A DNA stretch of 30,864 nt, from positions 1 to 30,864 of IMG/VR virus record IMGVR_UViG_3300023179_000008; one strand, given 5' to 3'. The position numbers and the translations under genes are program-made. Below are positions 1-6,428 of this stretch, piece by piece. How positions within the stretch are numbered: position 1 is the stretch's first letter; every line of letters begins with the position of its first letter. The notes beneath the pieces are model-generated. The model had not been told where the DNA came from. It ran no database searches and worked only from the letters and a program-made list of their open reading frames with translations. This DNA is from a virus.

Positions 1-127
1 TCTTTAATGGCTTCGTAAAAGCTCCGATAAAAGATTGTTGAATCTCTCATATAAATACCCACCACTACACACAAAGGCTACCCGGCGCACGGATGTGCTA
101 TGGCAATGTGGCAGTGATGGGATTTTG
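1..127. repeat. Terminal direct repeat, copy 1 (circular closure)
   Basis: These 127 bases are identical to 30738-30864. The length of exactly 127 matches the largest k-mer of common short-read assemblers, so this is best read as assembly overlap of a circular or circularly permuted genome, not as a biological terminal repeat. Positions 1-50 therefore repeat the 5' end of the minus-strand gene whose full copy is 30125-30787. Confidence 0.95.
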
Positions 128-134
128 TTTTCAT
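78..134 (-). CDS. Possible 18-residue leader peptide (uORF)
   Basis: An ATG at 134 opens an 18-codon frame ending in TAG at 78-80. The peptide is rich in His and Cys (HHCHIAIAHPC). It lies in the untranslated leader between the candidate promoter at 155-162 and the ATG at position 50 (30787 on the closed circle) of the DUF6291-like replication gene. It could be an attenuating leader peptide or a chance frame. Only its position supports it. Confidence 0.2.
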   Translation of the reverse strand: MKTKSHHCHIAIAHPCAG

Positions 135-154
135 TAGTGTACCGAGTAGCGTGG

Positions 155-162
155 CAAATATA
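155..162 (-). promoter_or_regulatory. Candidate leftward promoter (-7 element TATATTTG)
   Basis: The minus strand reads TATATTTG, a perfect match to the Bacteroidota -7 consensus TAnnTTTG and the same element as at 2665-2672. No good TTTG lies at the expected -33 distance, although TTGAC occurs closer in. It would start a transcript near 148 that crosses the circle closure into the replication genes at 30787 and beyond. The gap 51-186 is otherwise non-coding apart from the short leader frame, and is unusually GC-rich around 80-120. Confidence 0.4.
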
Positions 163-186
163 TAAATGTCAAGTTTTTTACATCAT

Positions 187-630
187 TTACTTTTGAGCAA
201 TATACCAACAAACCGAAGTAACTACCGCACCGAGTAAGAAAACAAACAAATAAGCAAAGATGTTATTTGTCGTTTCAGGTTGAGCTGGTGCGATACGTGG
301 ATTGCTTGCTTTTTTACGCTGAGTGAAATTGATAGCAAGTTGTTTTTGTTTATTAACGTGCGATTTATTGCGAGCTATATTTTCGCGTTTCATCGCTAAT
401 ACGTGCTTTACGCTTGGCGCGTCTTGTAAATTCCATTTGTATGTACCTTTTCCTATCCACGTAATAAATTGCAAATCCGATAAACTTTTAATGCATTGAT
501 GGGTAACACTAAATTGTTTACATAATTCAGCACCGTTAATAAAATTTGAATGATAAATTTTATTAAGCATGGCTAAATAATTAGCGTTAGTTTTCTCTTT
601 TGAGAGTTTCTTTCTTTTTACGGTAATCAT
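187..630 (-). CDS. Winged-helix-like protein with C-terminal membrane anchor
   Basis: A 147-residue protein. Residues about 15-68 look like a small helix-turn-helix or winged-helix domain (AELCKQFSVTHQCIKSL followed by a wing ending GKGTYKWN). Residues 70-120 are basic and Pro/Asn-rich, and residues 123-144 form one hydrophobic membrane helix ending in YIAQK. It should therefore be a tail-anchored cytoplasmic protein able to bind DNA. It follows the YqaJ exonuclease gene by two bases, so it belongs to the recombination operon. The start ATG is preceded by the AAATAACA leader seen at other starts here. I do not recognise a named family. A role in tethering phage DNA to the membrane is inference only. 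Confidence 0.7.
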   Translation of the reverse strand: MITVKRKKLSKEKTNANYLAMLNKIYHSNFINGAELCKQFSVTHQCIKSLSDLQFITWIGKGTYKWNLQDAPSVKHVLAMKRENIARNKSHVNKQKQLAINFTQRKKASNPRIAPAQPETTNNIFAYLFVFLLGAVVTSVCWYIAQK

Positions 631-632
631 TG

Positions 633-1337
633 TTATTTGTTTTTATTGTTAAACATCCATTCATTGAGTATTTGATCGCGGTAATGCTTTGCTTTTTCCA
701 TTACATCAATCGCAAGTTGCATATCTTCAGGCACTGCGTAACAGATTGCCCAGTGCAGTCTGCGGTGTTCAGGTTGACGTGGGTCGAATGATGCGAATAT
801 CCATCCGCCAATTTCGTAAGTCAACATGTTCATTTGAACTTGCCAATAGTAGTCGGAGTTAATTGCTTTTAAGTCGGCTTCGCTTTGAATCTTGCAATGG
901 TGGTAATGGTTAATCGGATTGTAAGGACACTTAATCTCAACACCAATTTTTGTATCTGCTAACTGCATAAACGCGTCAGGCGAAGCCCCTGAGTACTCAT
1001 TGAACAATTTGAAGCCGGGGCAAAGTTGCGTTTTCTCATCAGGCGAACCGATAGCTTTTTGAAGTTCACGCAGTGCGGTTTCTTCCCACTCATTACCGTG
1101 GTCGATTGCAGCACTGGATGCACCATCTTGCGATTGCCCTGTGACGATTTCCATGACTTTGGAAAGGATGTAATTCTCAGCGGTCTTTGACCATTCGCCT
1201 GCTTCCTGCGCAGCTTTTGTTTTTGGTTGCGTGAATAAGTCACCGAGCCTTGAGCCTGTAAACTTACCGAGCCTTGCAACATCCCAAGCTGTGTTTTGTT
1301 TGATACTCTCGAAGAGTTCTTTTGTGTAGTTATTCAT
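633..1337 (-). CDS. YqaJ-family recombination exonuclease
   Basis: A 234-residue protein of the YqaJ / lambda Exo superfamily of PD-(D/E)XK nucleases. It should digest one strand from double-stranded DNA ends to give 3' tails for annealing. Visible motifs are HGNEWEETA at 80-88 with its conserved Glu, GASPDAF with Asp121, GVEIKCPY with Glu134 and Lys136 (the ExK pair), and YYWQVQMNM with Gln166/Gln168. The length fits single-domain family members. It overlaps the upstream annealing-protein gene by eight bases, so the two form a Red/RecET-like pair. The start ATG is preceded by CTAAACAATCGTAACA, the local A-rich leader. Confidence 0.9.
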   Translation of the reverse strand: MNNYTKELFESIKQNTAWDVARLGKFTGSRLGDLFTQPKTKAAQEAGEWSKTAENYILSKVMEIVTGQSQDGASSAAIDHGNEWEETALRELQKAIGSPDEKTQLCPGFKLFNEYSGASPDAFMQLADTKIGVEIKCPYNPINHYHHCKIQSEADLKAINSDYYWQVQMNMLTYEIGGWIFASFDPRQPEHRRLHWAICYAVPEDMQLAIDVMEKAKHYRDQILNEWMFNNKNK

Positions 1338-1977
1338 TGTTACGATTGTTTAGGAGTCCAAATATATGCTGTTTTTGTTGGTCGGTTACAAGGTCACCGA
1401 GTTGGTCAAGTGCCTCACGAATTTCGAACTCCTCAACACCGAGCTTAATATCATTCTCGATTTTCTTCATTGTGCTTTCGGGCAACTGTATTTTGAACGG
1501 TCTGTATTCGTCAACAATTTTTCGGTTCATGTCGCGCCCGAATATCTTTCCAAGACTTTGCGCTGCGTTCTTCAGGCATTCCGCTTTGAGTTTCGGGAAA
1601 GCCATATCAAGCGCATTTGGTTTTTTGTTATCGGGGTTAAGTGCCCATCGGTTGCGTTCAGCTCCGCTAATTCCTTCGGGTGCTTTGTCAACTGTTATTA
1701 CTATTGAAGCCGCTCCCGTGCGTTCAATGACTTCATTGGTAACTGGGTGATGTACTTTCAGAGTTAATGAGCCTTGCACTTCGTTACCGATTGCTGACCA
1801 TGTGAAGTTGGTCGTTGACCATCTGCCGAAATAAAGTTCATCCAGTGTCATTTCAACGTGTGAAATAGTTACCGTGTGCGCTCTATTGTCGGGTGTTGGT
1901 GCGATTGATTCGCGAGCTGGTTCGCGGTTTAGGTGCTTCATGAATTTTTGAAGCGAGTCCATGAGATTAGTTTCCAT
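1330..1977 (-). CDS. Single-strand annealing protein (Rad52/Sak-like)
   Basis: A 215-residue protein, probably a single-strand annealing protein that pairs complementary strands during phage recombination. A beta-rich N-terminal half (about 35-98) is followed by a helix KLKAECLKNAAQSLGKIFG (about 129-147), which resembles the Rad52/Sak-type helix in which Ala, Lys and Gly positions recur. Its 3' end overlaps the YqaJ nuclease gene, the usual partner, which strongly supports the role. The exact branch (Rad52, ERF or a Bacteroidota-specific family) cannot be settled by eye. The start at 1977 has TAAACAACAAACTC before it, and an in-frame ATG at 1962 is the alternative. Confidence 0.72.
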   Translation of the reverse strand: METNLMDSLQKFMKHLNREPARESIAPTPDNRAHTVTISHVEMTLDELYFGRWSTTNFTWSAIGNEVQGSLTLKVHHPVTNEVIERTGAASIVITVDKAPEGISGAERNRWALNPDNKKPNALDMAFPKLKAECLKNAAQSLGKIFGRDMNRKIVDEYRPFKIQLPESTMKKIENDIKLGVEEFEIREALDQLGDLVTDQQKQHIFGLLNNRNNE

Positions 1978-2131
1978 TGAGTTTGTTGTTTAGGGTTTTA
2001 ATAAATAGGTCGTAATTGTGTTTGCCGTATTGATCTCTGAGTACAATGGCAACGGCTTCAGCCAAAGTGATTACATCGGTGTCTTCCGGAATGAATGGCT
2101 CGATGCGGTCGGAAATTTGTTTTGCTGTCAT
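1967..2131 (-). CDS. Small hypothetical protein (54 residues)
   Basis: A short, probably helical, acidic protein beginning MTAKQISDRIEPFIPEDTD. I chose the ATG at 2131 because it follows the stop of the preceding gene by one base and carries the local TAAATAAC leader. An upstream ATG at 2155 would add eight residues and overlap that gene. It overlaps the annealing-protein gene by 11 bases. No family is recognised. Its place in a tight recombination operon suggests co-expression with the annealing protein. Confidence 0.6.
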   Translation of the reverse strand: MTAKQISDRIEPFIPEDTDVITLAEAVAIVLRDQYGKHNYDLFIKTLNNKLNGN

Positions 2132-2132
2132 G

Positions 2133-2315
2133 TTATTTAGATAATTGGGTTTCACTATTGAACATCATGATGTCGGTAGCTTCACGAACTGCCTGCCTTG
2201 CAATAAGGCGTAGGAGTCTGCGAAATTCATCCTTGCTATCATTTGTCAGTTGCACGTTAGATTGAAGCTTAAGGTACGCATTGATGCGGTCTTCAACACC
2301 GATAAAATTTTTCAT
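2133..2315 (-). CDS. Small hypothetical helical protein (60 residues)
   Basis: A basic, helical protein with a long C-terminal helix (FRRLLRLIARQAVREATDIM). The start at 2315 gives an ATGA overlap with the stop of the upstream gene, typical of translational coupling; an ATG five codons upstream (2330) is also possible. No recognised domain. It is probably an accessory protein of the DNA recombination operon. Confidence 0.6.
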   Translation of the reverse strand: MKNFIGVEDRINAYLKLQSNVQLTNDSKDEFRRLLRLIARQAVREATDIMMFNSETQLSK

Positions 2316-2635
2316 TTGCAAAAGGGGCATTTTTCTTGGTCACATACTACAATAACATCGTCAACGTCACTGCAAAGGTCTTGCACTTGCGCTGCGTAGT
2401 CTTTGAGGAAGCGTTGCAATACCAGCTCAACATCTTTGGCGGTTCTTGCATCGCGATACTTTAAGGTTTCTGCAATCGCTTCCTTGAATGATGCGGACAA
2501 ATACTTGTTCATGTTTTCAAGGTCAGTCGAAAGTTGCTTGTACATGAAGGCGCAATCCTTCAGTGAGCGGTTTTCGAGTTGGTCGGGTGATGAGCAGATA
2601 CATTGCTCGTCGTTGTGTGGGCTTGATAAATCCAT
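2312..2635 (-). CDS. Hypothetical Cys-rich operon-leading protein (107 residues)
   Basis: An acidic, mostly helical protein. It has Cys pairs near both ends: CICS near the N-terminus, and CDQEKCPFC at the C-terminus, which resembles half of a zinc knuckle. I start it at the ATG at 2635, not at the longer in-frame ATG at 2707. The longer start would place coding sequence inside the promoter at 2665-2697, and 2635 sits exactly 30 bases from the -7 element, the same distance as for the gene starting at 4635. It is the first gene of the recombination operon. Function unknown. Confidence 0.65.
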   Translation of the reverse strand: MDLSSPHNDEQCICSSPDQLENRSLKDCAFMYKQLSTDLENMNKYLSASFKEAIAETLKYRDARTAKDVELVLQRFLKDYAAQVQDLCSDVDDVIVVCDQEKCPFCK

Positions 2636-2664
2636 TGTATTGTTTGTTTTATTGGTTACGGCAG

Positions 2665-2697
2665 CAAATATATACACACTATTTTCTAATGTGTAAA
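2665..2697 (-). promoter_or_regulatory. Leftward promoter of the recombination operon
   Basis: The minus strand shows TTTA, 21 bases, then TATATTTG, close to the Bacteroidota promoter consensus TTTG-N(17-21)-TAnnTTTG. Transcription should start near 2658, giving a leader of about 23 bases to the ATG at 2635. Between the two boxes lies an imperfect inverted repeat, ACACATTAG...ATAGTGTGT, which could be an operator. Confidence 0.6.
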
Positions 2698-2738
2698 CTT
2701 TTTTCATAATTTTTTTATTTGCCTTGAAAATCAGCGAC

Positions 2739-4037
2739 TTACACGTAGGAATATTTACCGTAGTTGGGCGAAAGTTCGAAATACATCCGCATCATGATAG
2801 CATCAGCGTAGTCAGGTGACACGCCGTGCATGGCTTTTATTTCATCTTTTCCTGTCACGGCTAACTTTCCATCGGCTTCAGGTCGTTTGCGCCGAATCAT
2901 GTCGAGTTCTTTTGTAATGATGTCGCGCTTTGGCACTGGCAGAATAACTTTGCCTTGCTCAATAAGTTCGGCAAGTTTGTAATAGCATTCGGCTTTTTGA
3001 TTTGTGAACTTGTCAGGTTGCCTTGCACGCCCTCCATTTAGGAACCCTCGACAACGGAGCAGGTCGCAGGCTCCACCGCCAACCCCATCTTCATCCACGA
3101 TAACATTCGAGAGCTTTACGTTGTGCTTATTGATTGCGTTCCGAATAGCAGCCACCACTGTTGTAATTGGTTCCTTGCGTAGTTCGTGAATCTCGAATAG
3201 TTGAAGTCCTTTCCATACGCAAATGATTGTTCTGTCCTTTCCGAGCCGGGCGATGTCGGCACTGATAAACATTTCACCCGTTCCAACTTCCTCACGAAAG
3301 CACCGAAGTAAGTCATCGTACTTGAATAGCCAGTCAATACTTTCGTCAAAATCCCAGTCACCATGAAGCAACCTTTTGCGGTCGGTTTCAGGTAGTGACG
3401 CGAGCGTTTCAAGATAACTTTCGGGCAGGTGTGGATTGTCACCGGGTAAGGCTTGAATGAAAGCATATCGCTCATGTAGTGTTTGATTGCGCCACGGGTC
3501 ATAAAATTCATTATAGAGCCAACCTTTCGAAGGGTTGCACGTTAGTAGTGCTTTCGGCTTTATATCAAATTCGCGCAGCTTAAAACGAACGCGAGAGCGT
3601 AACACGTCAACGGCTTTCTTTGTGACTTGCGAAACTTCATCCACGTAAAAGTCAGTAAGTTCCAAGCCACCGAGCGAATCAAACACTGGATCACTTGGGT
3701 ATTGAAATAAGTCTTTGAGAATGATTTCGGACTTATTGAAGAAAGTAATCACGTTGGTTGAGCCGTTTAGTTCATAGTCGCGCCCTGTTCGAAGGTTCAT
3801 CATGCCAGCGACTTCAAAGAAAGTTTTTACAGTTGTTTTCTTTAAGGTATCGAGTTTGCTTCGCCCTATTAAACCACGAGAGCCTGCATAATGCAAGCGT
3901 CTCATGATTTGCCAAGCGCATCCTGTGAATGATTTCGAACCACCAGCTGCGCCACCGTATAAAACTATCTCACAAGGCGAATCGGTAGCAAGTGCCTTGA
4001 AGCATTCGATTTGTTTGGGTAGGTATTCAATACGCAT
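2739..4037 (-). CDS. terL: Terminase large subunit (ATPase and nuclease)
   Basis: A 432-residue packaging motor that pumps phage DNA into proheads and cuts concatemers. The ATPase part shows Walker A GGAAGGSKS at 28-36, Walker B FYVDEVS with Asp133-Glu134, and the coupling motif LLTCNPS at 164-170. The RNase H-like nuclease shows ISADIARLGKDRT with Asp261, NVIVDEDGVGGG with Asp315/Asp317, and SPDYADAIMM with Asp409/Asp412. The length is normal for a complete TerL. It is on the strand opposite to every head and tail gene, in the early DNA-metabolism block, and its start overlaps the upstream DnaA-like gene by 11 bases. A typical small terminase gene is not next to it. Confidence 0.96.
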   Translation of the reverse strand: MRIEYLPKQIECFKALATDSPCEIVLYGGAAGGSKSFTGCAWQIMRRLHYAGSRGLIGRSKLDTLKKTTVKTFFEVAGMMNLRTGRDYELNGSTNVITFFNKSEIILKDLFQYPSDPVFDSLGGLELTDFYVDEVSQVTKKAVDVLRSRVRFKLREFDIKPKALLTCNPSKGWLYNEFYDPWRNQTLHERYAFIQALPGDNPHLPESYLETLASLPETDRKRLLHGDWDFDESIDWLFKYDDLLRCFREEVGTGEMFISADIARLGKDRTIICVWKGLQLFEIHELRKEPITTVVAAIRNAINKHNVKLSNVIVDEDGVGGGACDLLRCRGFLNGGRARQPDKFTNQKAECYYKLAELIEQGKVILPVPKRDIITKELDMIRRKRPEADGKLAVTGKDEIKAMHGVSPDYADAIMMRMYFELSPNYGKYSYV

Positions 4038-4635
4038 GAATGCGATTTTTGTCGCGAATGGCTTTTACTTCAGCATAACCCTCTGCCATTTTCTCAATCT
4101 CTTTGACCACGTTATCGAAACGGTTCATGTCAATGCACATTTGTTTGATTACATCCAAGTCCTGACGCAATTTCGAATCATAACAATAGCCGTTTACTAT
4201 CTTGCGGTAACAGTGAATGATAGTCGAATGGTCTTTTCGCGGCACGAAATAGCTACCGATTAACGCAAGTGGGCAAAGGTGCAGCATTGATTTGAACTGA
4301 GTCCTCAATAAGAAAATCAGAATTGACCTTGCGTAGACAATTTGTTGGTGACGCGTAACACTTGAGAGAATATGATTGCATCCCGTGATGCTTGAAACCA
4401 TGCCTTCGAATACATACGCGACTTTGTCCACGATGAAGTCCTCTCCGACCATAGCCGCAACACGTTCGCGACTGGATTGCAGCGACATGATTCGGTGCGC
4501 TTCATTCATGATTGCCTTGTAAACAAGGTCTTTTGTTTGTTGGTCACTTGCAAGAGCTGCATTAGTGATTGTTTCAATTTCACTTGGTGCGAGTTTCAGC
4601 AAAACTTTGCCGTCGCTGTTAAGAATTTTACTCAT
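4027..4635 (-). CDS. DnaA domain IV-like DNA-binding protein; candidate small terminase or initiator
   Basis: A 202-residue protein. Residues about 92-150 match the C-terminal DNA-binding domain of DnaA: an alpha-helical stretch (RHQQIVYARSILIFLLR) followed by LIGSYFVPRKDHSTIIH and YRKI, which corresponds to the DnaA-box-reading signature IG..F..RDHSTV.HA..KI. No AAA+ ATPase domain is present; residues 1-90 and 155-202 are helical and of unknown role. It is the first gene behind the promoter at 4665-4694 and overlaps terL, the place a small terminase would occupy. It may recognise DnaA-box-like sites for replication, for packaging, or for both. The domain is clear; the role is inference. Confidence 0.78.
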   Translation of the reverse strand: MSKILNSDGKVLLKLAPSEIETITNAALASDQQTKDLVYKAIMNEAHRIMSLQSSRERVAAMVGEDFIVDKVAYVFEGMVSSITGCNHILSSVTRHQQIVYARSILIFLLRTQFKSMLHLCPLALIGSYFVPRKDHSTIIHCYRKIVNGYCYDSKLRQDLDVIKQMCIDMNRFDNVVKEIEKMAEGYAEVKAIRDKNRIHAY

Positions 4636-4664
4636 GTTATTGTTATTTAGTTAATTACTTTGCA

Positions 4665-4694
4665 CAAAAGTAGAATGATTTTGAACAAATCAAA
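4665..4694 (-). promoter_or_regulatory. Leftward promoter for the DnaA-like/terminase genes
   Basis: The minus strand reads TTTG, 18 bases, then TACTTTTG: a full match to the Bacteroidota consensus TTTG-N(17-21)-TAnnTTTG. The predicted start is near 4658, with a leader of about 23 bases to the ATG at 4635. The same stretch (4636-4700) is the divergent gap before the rightward block, and it contains the inverted repeat CAAAA-N9-TTTTG at 4665-4683. No equally good plus-strand promoter was found. Confidence 0.75.
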
Positions 4695-4700
4695 ATAAAA

Positions 4701-5222
4701 TTGGAACAATGCCTTGAATATGCGGTTGCCGAACACCTTCCGACATGGATCAAGTTCGCATCGACATTAACCAGGAACCATACCAACGCTAAAGACCTTG
4801 TCAGCGAAACACTTTTGAAGATATTAGAGAACCAAAGAGAGAAGGCTGAGGAACTTGCTTGCGAGGATAAACTAATTTCATACGTCAACCGCGCAATTTA
4901 CTTAATGGCTATTGATGACAGCTCAAGGTTTGGCATGAAATATATGCAGTTTGCGCAAAAGTGGAATGAGAATGACAACGCTTTTGACATTGAACCCGAT
5001 GAACCCTGGCTCGGGAGTAGGCTCGATAACGAATTTCTCGATGCTTACATTCAACTCATGCCCGAACGTGAAGCCATACTATTGAGATTGTACATGCTTG
5101 ACGAATTTGATTACAAGGATTTGAGCGATAAGACTAACATACCGATAAAACGGTTATATAAATACATTCAAAACGCACTTAAAAAATTACGCACCGATGT
5201 TCACCGTACCGCCAGCCATTAG
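4701..5222 (+). CDS. Sigma-70-like transcription factor
   Basis: A 173-residue protein with the layout of a small sigma factor. Residues about 12-75 resemble region 2 (NAKDLVSETLLKILEN, then a helix ending in YVNRAIYLMA). Residues about 119-165 resemble region 4 (MPEREAILLRLYMLDE followed by the helix-turn-helix DLSDKTNIPIKRLYKYI and NALKKL). An acidic linker joins them. It should bind host core RNA polymerase and direct it to phage promoters. It is the first gene of the rightward block, which suits a late-gene activator. The start is TTG at 4701; no in-frame ATG lies nearby and a stop lies upstream at 4671. The true N-terminus is uncertain. Confidence 0.72.
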   Translation: MEQCLEYAVAEHLPTWIKFASTLTRNHTNAKDLVSETLLKILENQREKAEELACEDKLISYVNRAIYLMAIDDSSRFGMKYMQFAQKWNENDNAFDIEPDEPWLGSRLDNEFLDAYIQLMPEREAILLRLYMLDEFDYKDLSDKTNIPIKRLYKYIQNALKKLRTDVHRTASH

Positions 5223-5625
5223 AGATCACCGCATTAAGACCTGTCAGGAATGCAAATACTATCGTAAAACGACCATGAGTTGTGGAACTTTGATAGTAGG
5301 CGAAAGCGTTCCCGAAGAAAACGAGTTCAACTATCGCAGGAAGAAAGTGAGGTTATGCGGTTGCGTGATGCCCGTCAAGACTAAATTGATGTTCGCGAAA
5401 TGTCCGCTCGGAAAGTGGGAGAGCTTCAGACTTTCAAAGGAGGAAATTGAGGAATTGAAGACATTCGTGGGCGGTTTGCCGTTATCTTCATTGACACGTG
5501 AACAAGTGAAAAAATTATATGAGTTGAAATCAAAGCTGACAGGCAGAAGGGAACAACCTTCGACTTGCGGAAGTTGCGTGAACTCACTGATTAAGGAATT
5601 TAAGAAACAATTAGAACAACTCTAA
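5197..5625 (+). CDS. Cys-rich putative zinc-binding protein
   Basis: A 142-residue protein overlapping the sigma-like gene by 26 bases. The N-terminal third has CQECKYY...SCG, then CGC and a further Cys (KCPLGKW), spaced like a zinc ribbon or zinc knuckle. The C-terminus has a second pair, CGSC. The middle (about 75-115) is helical and charged. The family is not recognised, though similar small Cys-rich proteins ending in KCPLGKW are common in Bacteroidota phages. Coupling with the sigma-like gene suggests a regulatory or structural helper role, but nothing in the sequence settles it. Confidence 0.72.
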   Translation: MFTVPPAIRDHRIKTCQECKYYRKTTMSCGTLIVGESVPEENEFNYRRKKVRLCGCVMPVKTKLMFAKCPLGKWESFRLSKEEIEELKTFVGGLPLSSLTREQVKKLYELKSKLTGRREQPSTCGSCVNSLIKEFKKQLEQL

Positions 5626-5957
5626 TGCGTTACCGAATAGTATTAGCAGAAGCAACAAGGGTAAGTTTTGACTTTGATGGCACGCTTGAAACCCAACGAG
5701 GGCAAGAAATCGCAAAGAATGAACTCGAAGCAGGCAACGATGTTTGGATTATTACGGCACGCGACATATCGGACTCGCGCCCTGTATTGAAACTTGCTGA
5801 CACGTTAGGCATTCCACATTCGAAAGTTGTGTTCACGAATGGCGAAGACAAATGGAAGTACATGATACGTTACAGGATAGCTAAACACTACGACAATAAC
5901 GCTGAGCAAATCAAAAAGATAAATAAACACACCGACACGAAAGGAATAATATTTTAA
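5625..5957 (+). CDS. HAD-superfamily phosphatase-like protein
   Basis: A 110-residue protein with HAD phosphatase motifs: motif I SFDFDGTLE (Asp16 nucleophile, Asp18), motif II VWIITAR with Thr44, a Lys at 76-78 (EDKWKY), and a motif IV-like HYDNN at 88-92. It lacks a large cap domain and is among the shortest HAD enzymes. It probably removes phosphate from a nucleotide or a polynucleotide end. It starts at the stop of the Cys-rich gene (TAATG overlap). The substrate cannot be read from the sequence. Confidence 0.8.
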   Translation: MRYRIVLAEATRVSFDFDGTLETQRGQEIAKNELEAGNDVWIITARDISDSRPVLKLADTLGIPHSKVVFTNGEDKWKYMIRYRIAKHYDNNAEQIKKINKHTDTKGIIF

Positions 5958-5960
5958 CTT

Positions 5961-6122
5961 ATGCCTATACCAACAAGAAAGCAAGGTGAAAAGCCTGATG
6001 AATTTATCGGTCGATGTATGTCCGATGACGTTATGATAAAAGAATACACCGAACCAGCACAGCGATATGCGGTTTGTGTTGGGCAACTGAAGTCTTTGAA
6101 CACGTCTGAAGGGGAAGAGTAA
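5961..6122 (+). CDS. Small conserved phage protein (53 residues)
   Basis: Starts MPIPTRKQGEKPDEFIGRCM and contains an AQRYAVC motif. This P.P...E....FI.RCM.D......E.....QR.AVC pattern recurs as a stand-alone small protein, or as a segment of head proteins, in many phages. The function is unknown. It follows the HAD gene after three bases and precedes the putative packaging-related gene at 6144. Confidence 0.75.
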   Translation: MPIPTRKQGEKPDEFIGRCMSDDVMIKEYTEPAQRYAVCVGQLKSLNTSEGEE

Positions 6123-6143
6123 AACTATTTTTTATTGAGCAAA

Positions 6144-6428
6144 ATGGCAGCACCAAGAGACGCGAATGGCAGATTGATGAAAGGACATTCAGGATTGAAA
6201 CCGAAAGGAGCGATTCATGAGAAGACTGAAATGTGGCACAAGCTCGGTGAGTTCATCGTGACTGAGGGAGCGCATAGGGCAATGGCAATTCTTATGGAAA
6301 TGGAAAATGAAGAATTTCTAAAGAACTACATGGCAATGCTCGAATACTTCAAACCAAAGCAAGCGCGAAACATTCACTCTGGTGACGAGCAGAACCCTGT
6401 TGTCATTAACATTCACGGCAATATATGA
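6144..6428 (+). CDS. DUF5681-like protein, alternative candidate small terminase
   Basis: A 94-residue protein. The N-terminus (RDANGRLMKGHSGLKPKGA) resembles the basic, Gly/Pro-rich start of DUF5681-type phage proteins, and it ends with a YFKPKQAR motif after a helical middle section. Proteins of this type often sit in the small-terminase position of phages that infect Bacteroidota. Here it is on the opposite strand from terL and about 2 kb from it. I use the ATG at 6144; an in-frame TTG at 6135 would add three residues. Its role in packaging is inference. Confidence 0.68.
   Translation: MAAPRDANGRLMKGHSGLKPKGAIHEKTEMWHKLGEFIVTEGAHRAMAILMEMENEEFLKNYMAMLEYFKPKQARNIHSGDEQNPVVINIHGNI

Noticed and set aside
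1-127. Biological terminal repeat of a linear genome
   Set aside because: The repeat is exactly 127 bases, a standard assembler k-mer size, and lies across a gene start, so circular closure explains it better.
1322-1750. Plus-strand frame of 142 codons opposite the annealing-protein gene
   Set aside because: Ser/Phe-rich antisense translation inside a well-supported minus-strand gene.
5805-6086. Minus-strand frame opposite the HAD and small conserved genes
   Set aside because: Antisense to genes with clear motifs; no promoter or leader.
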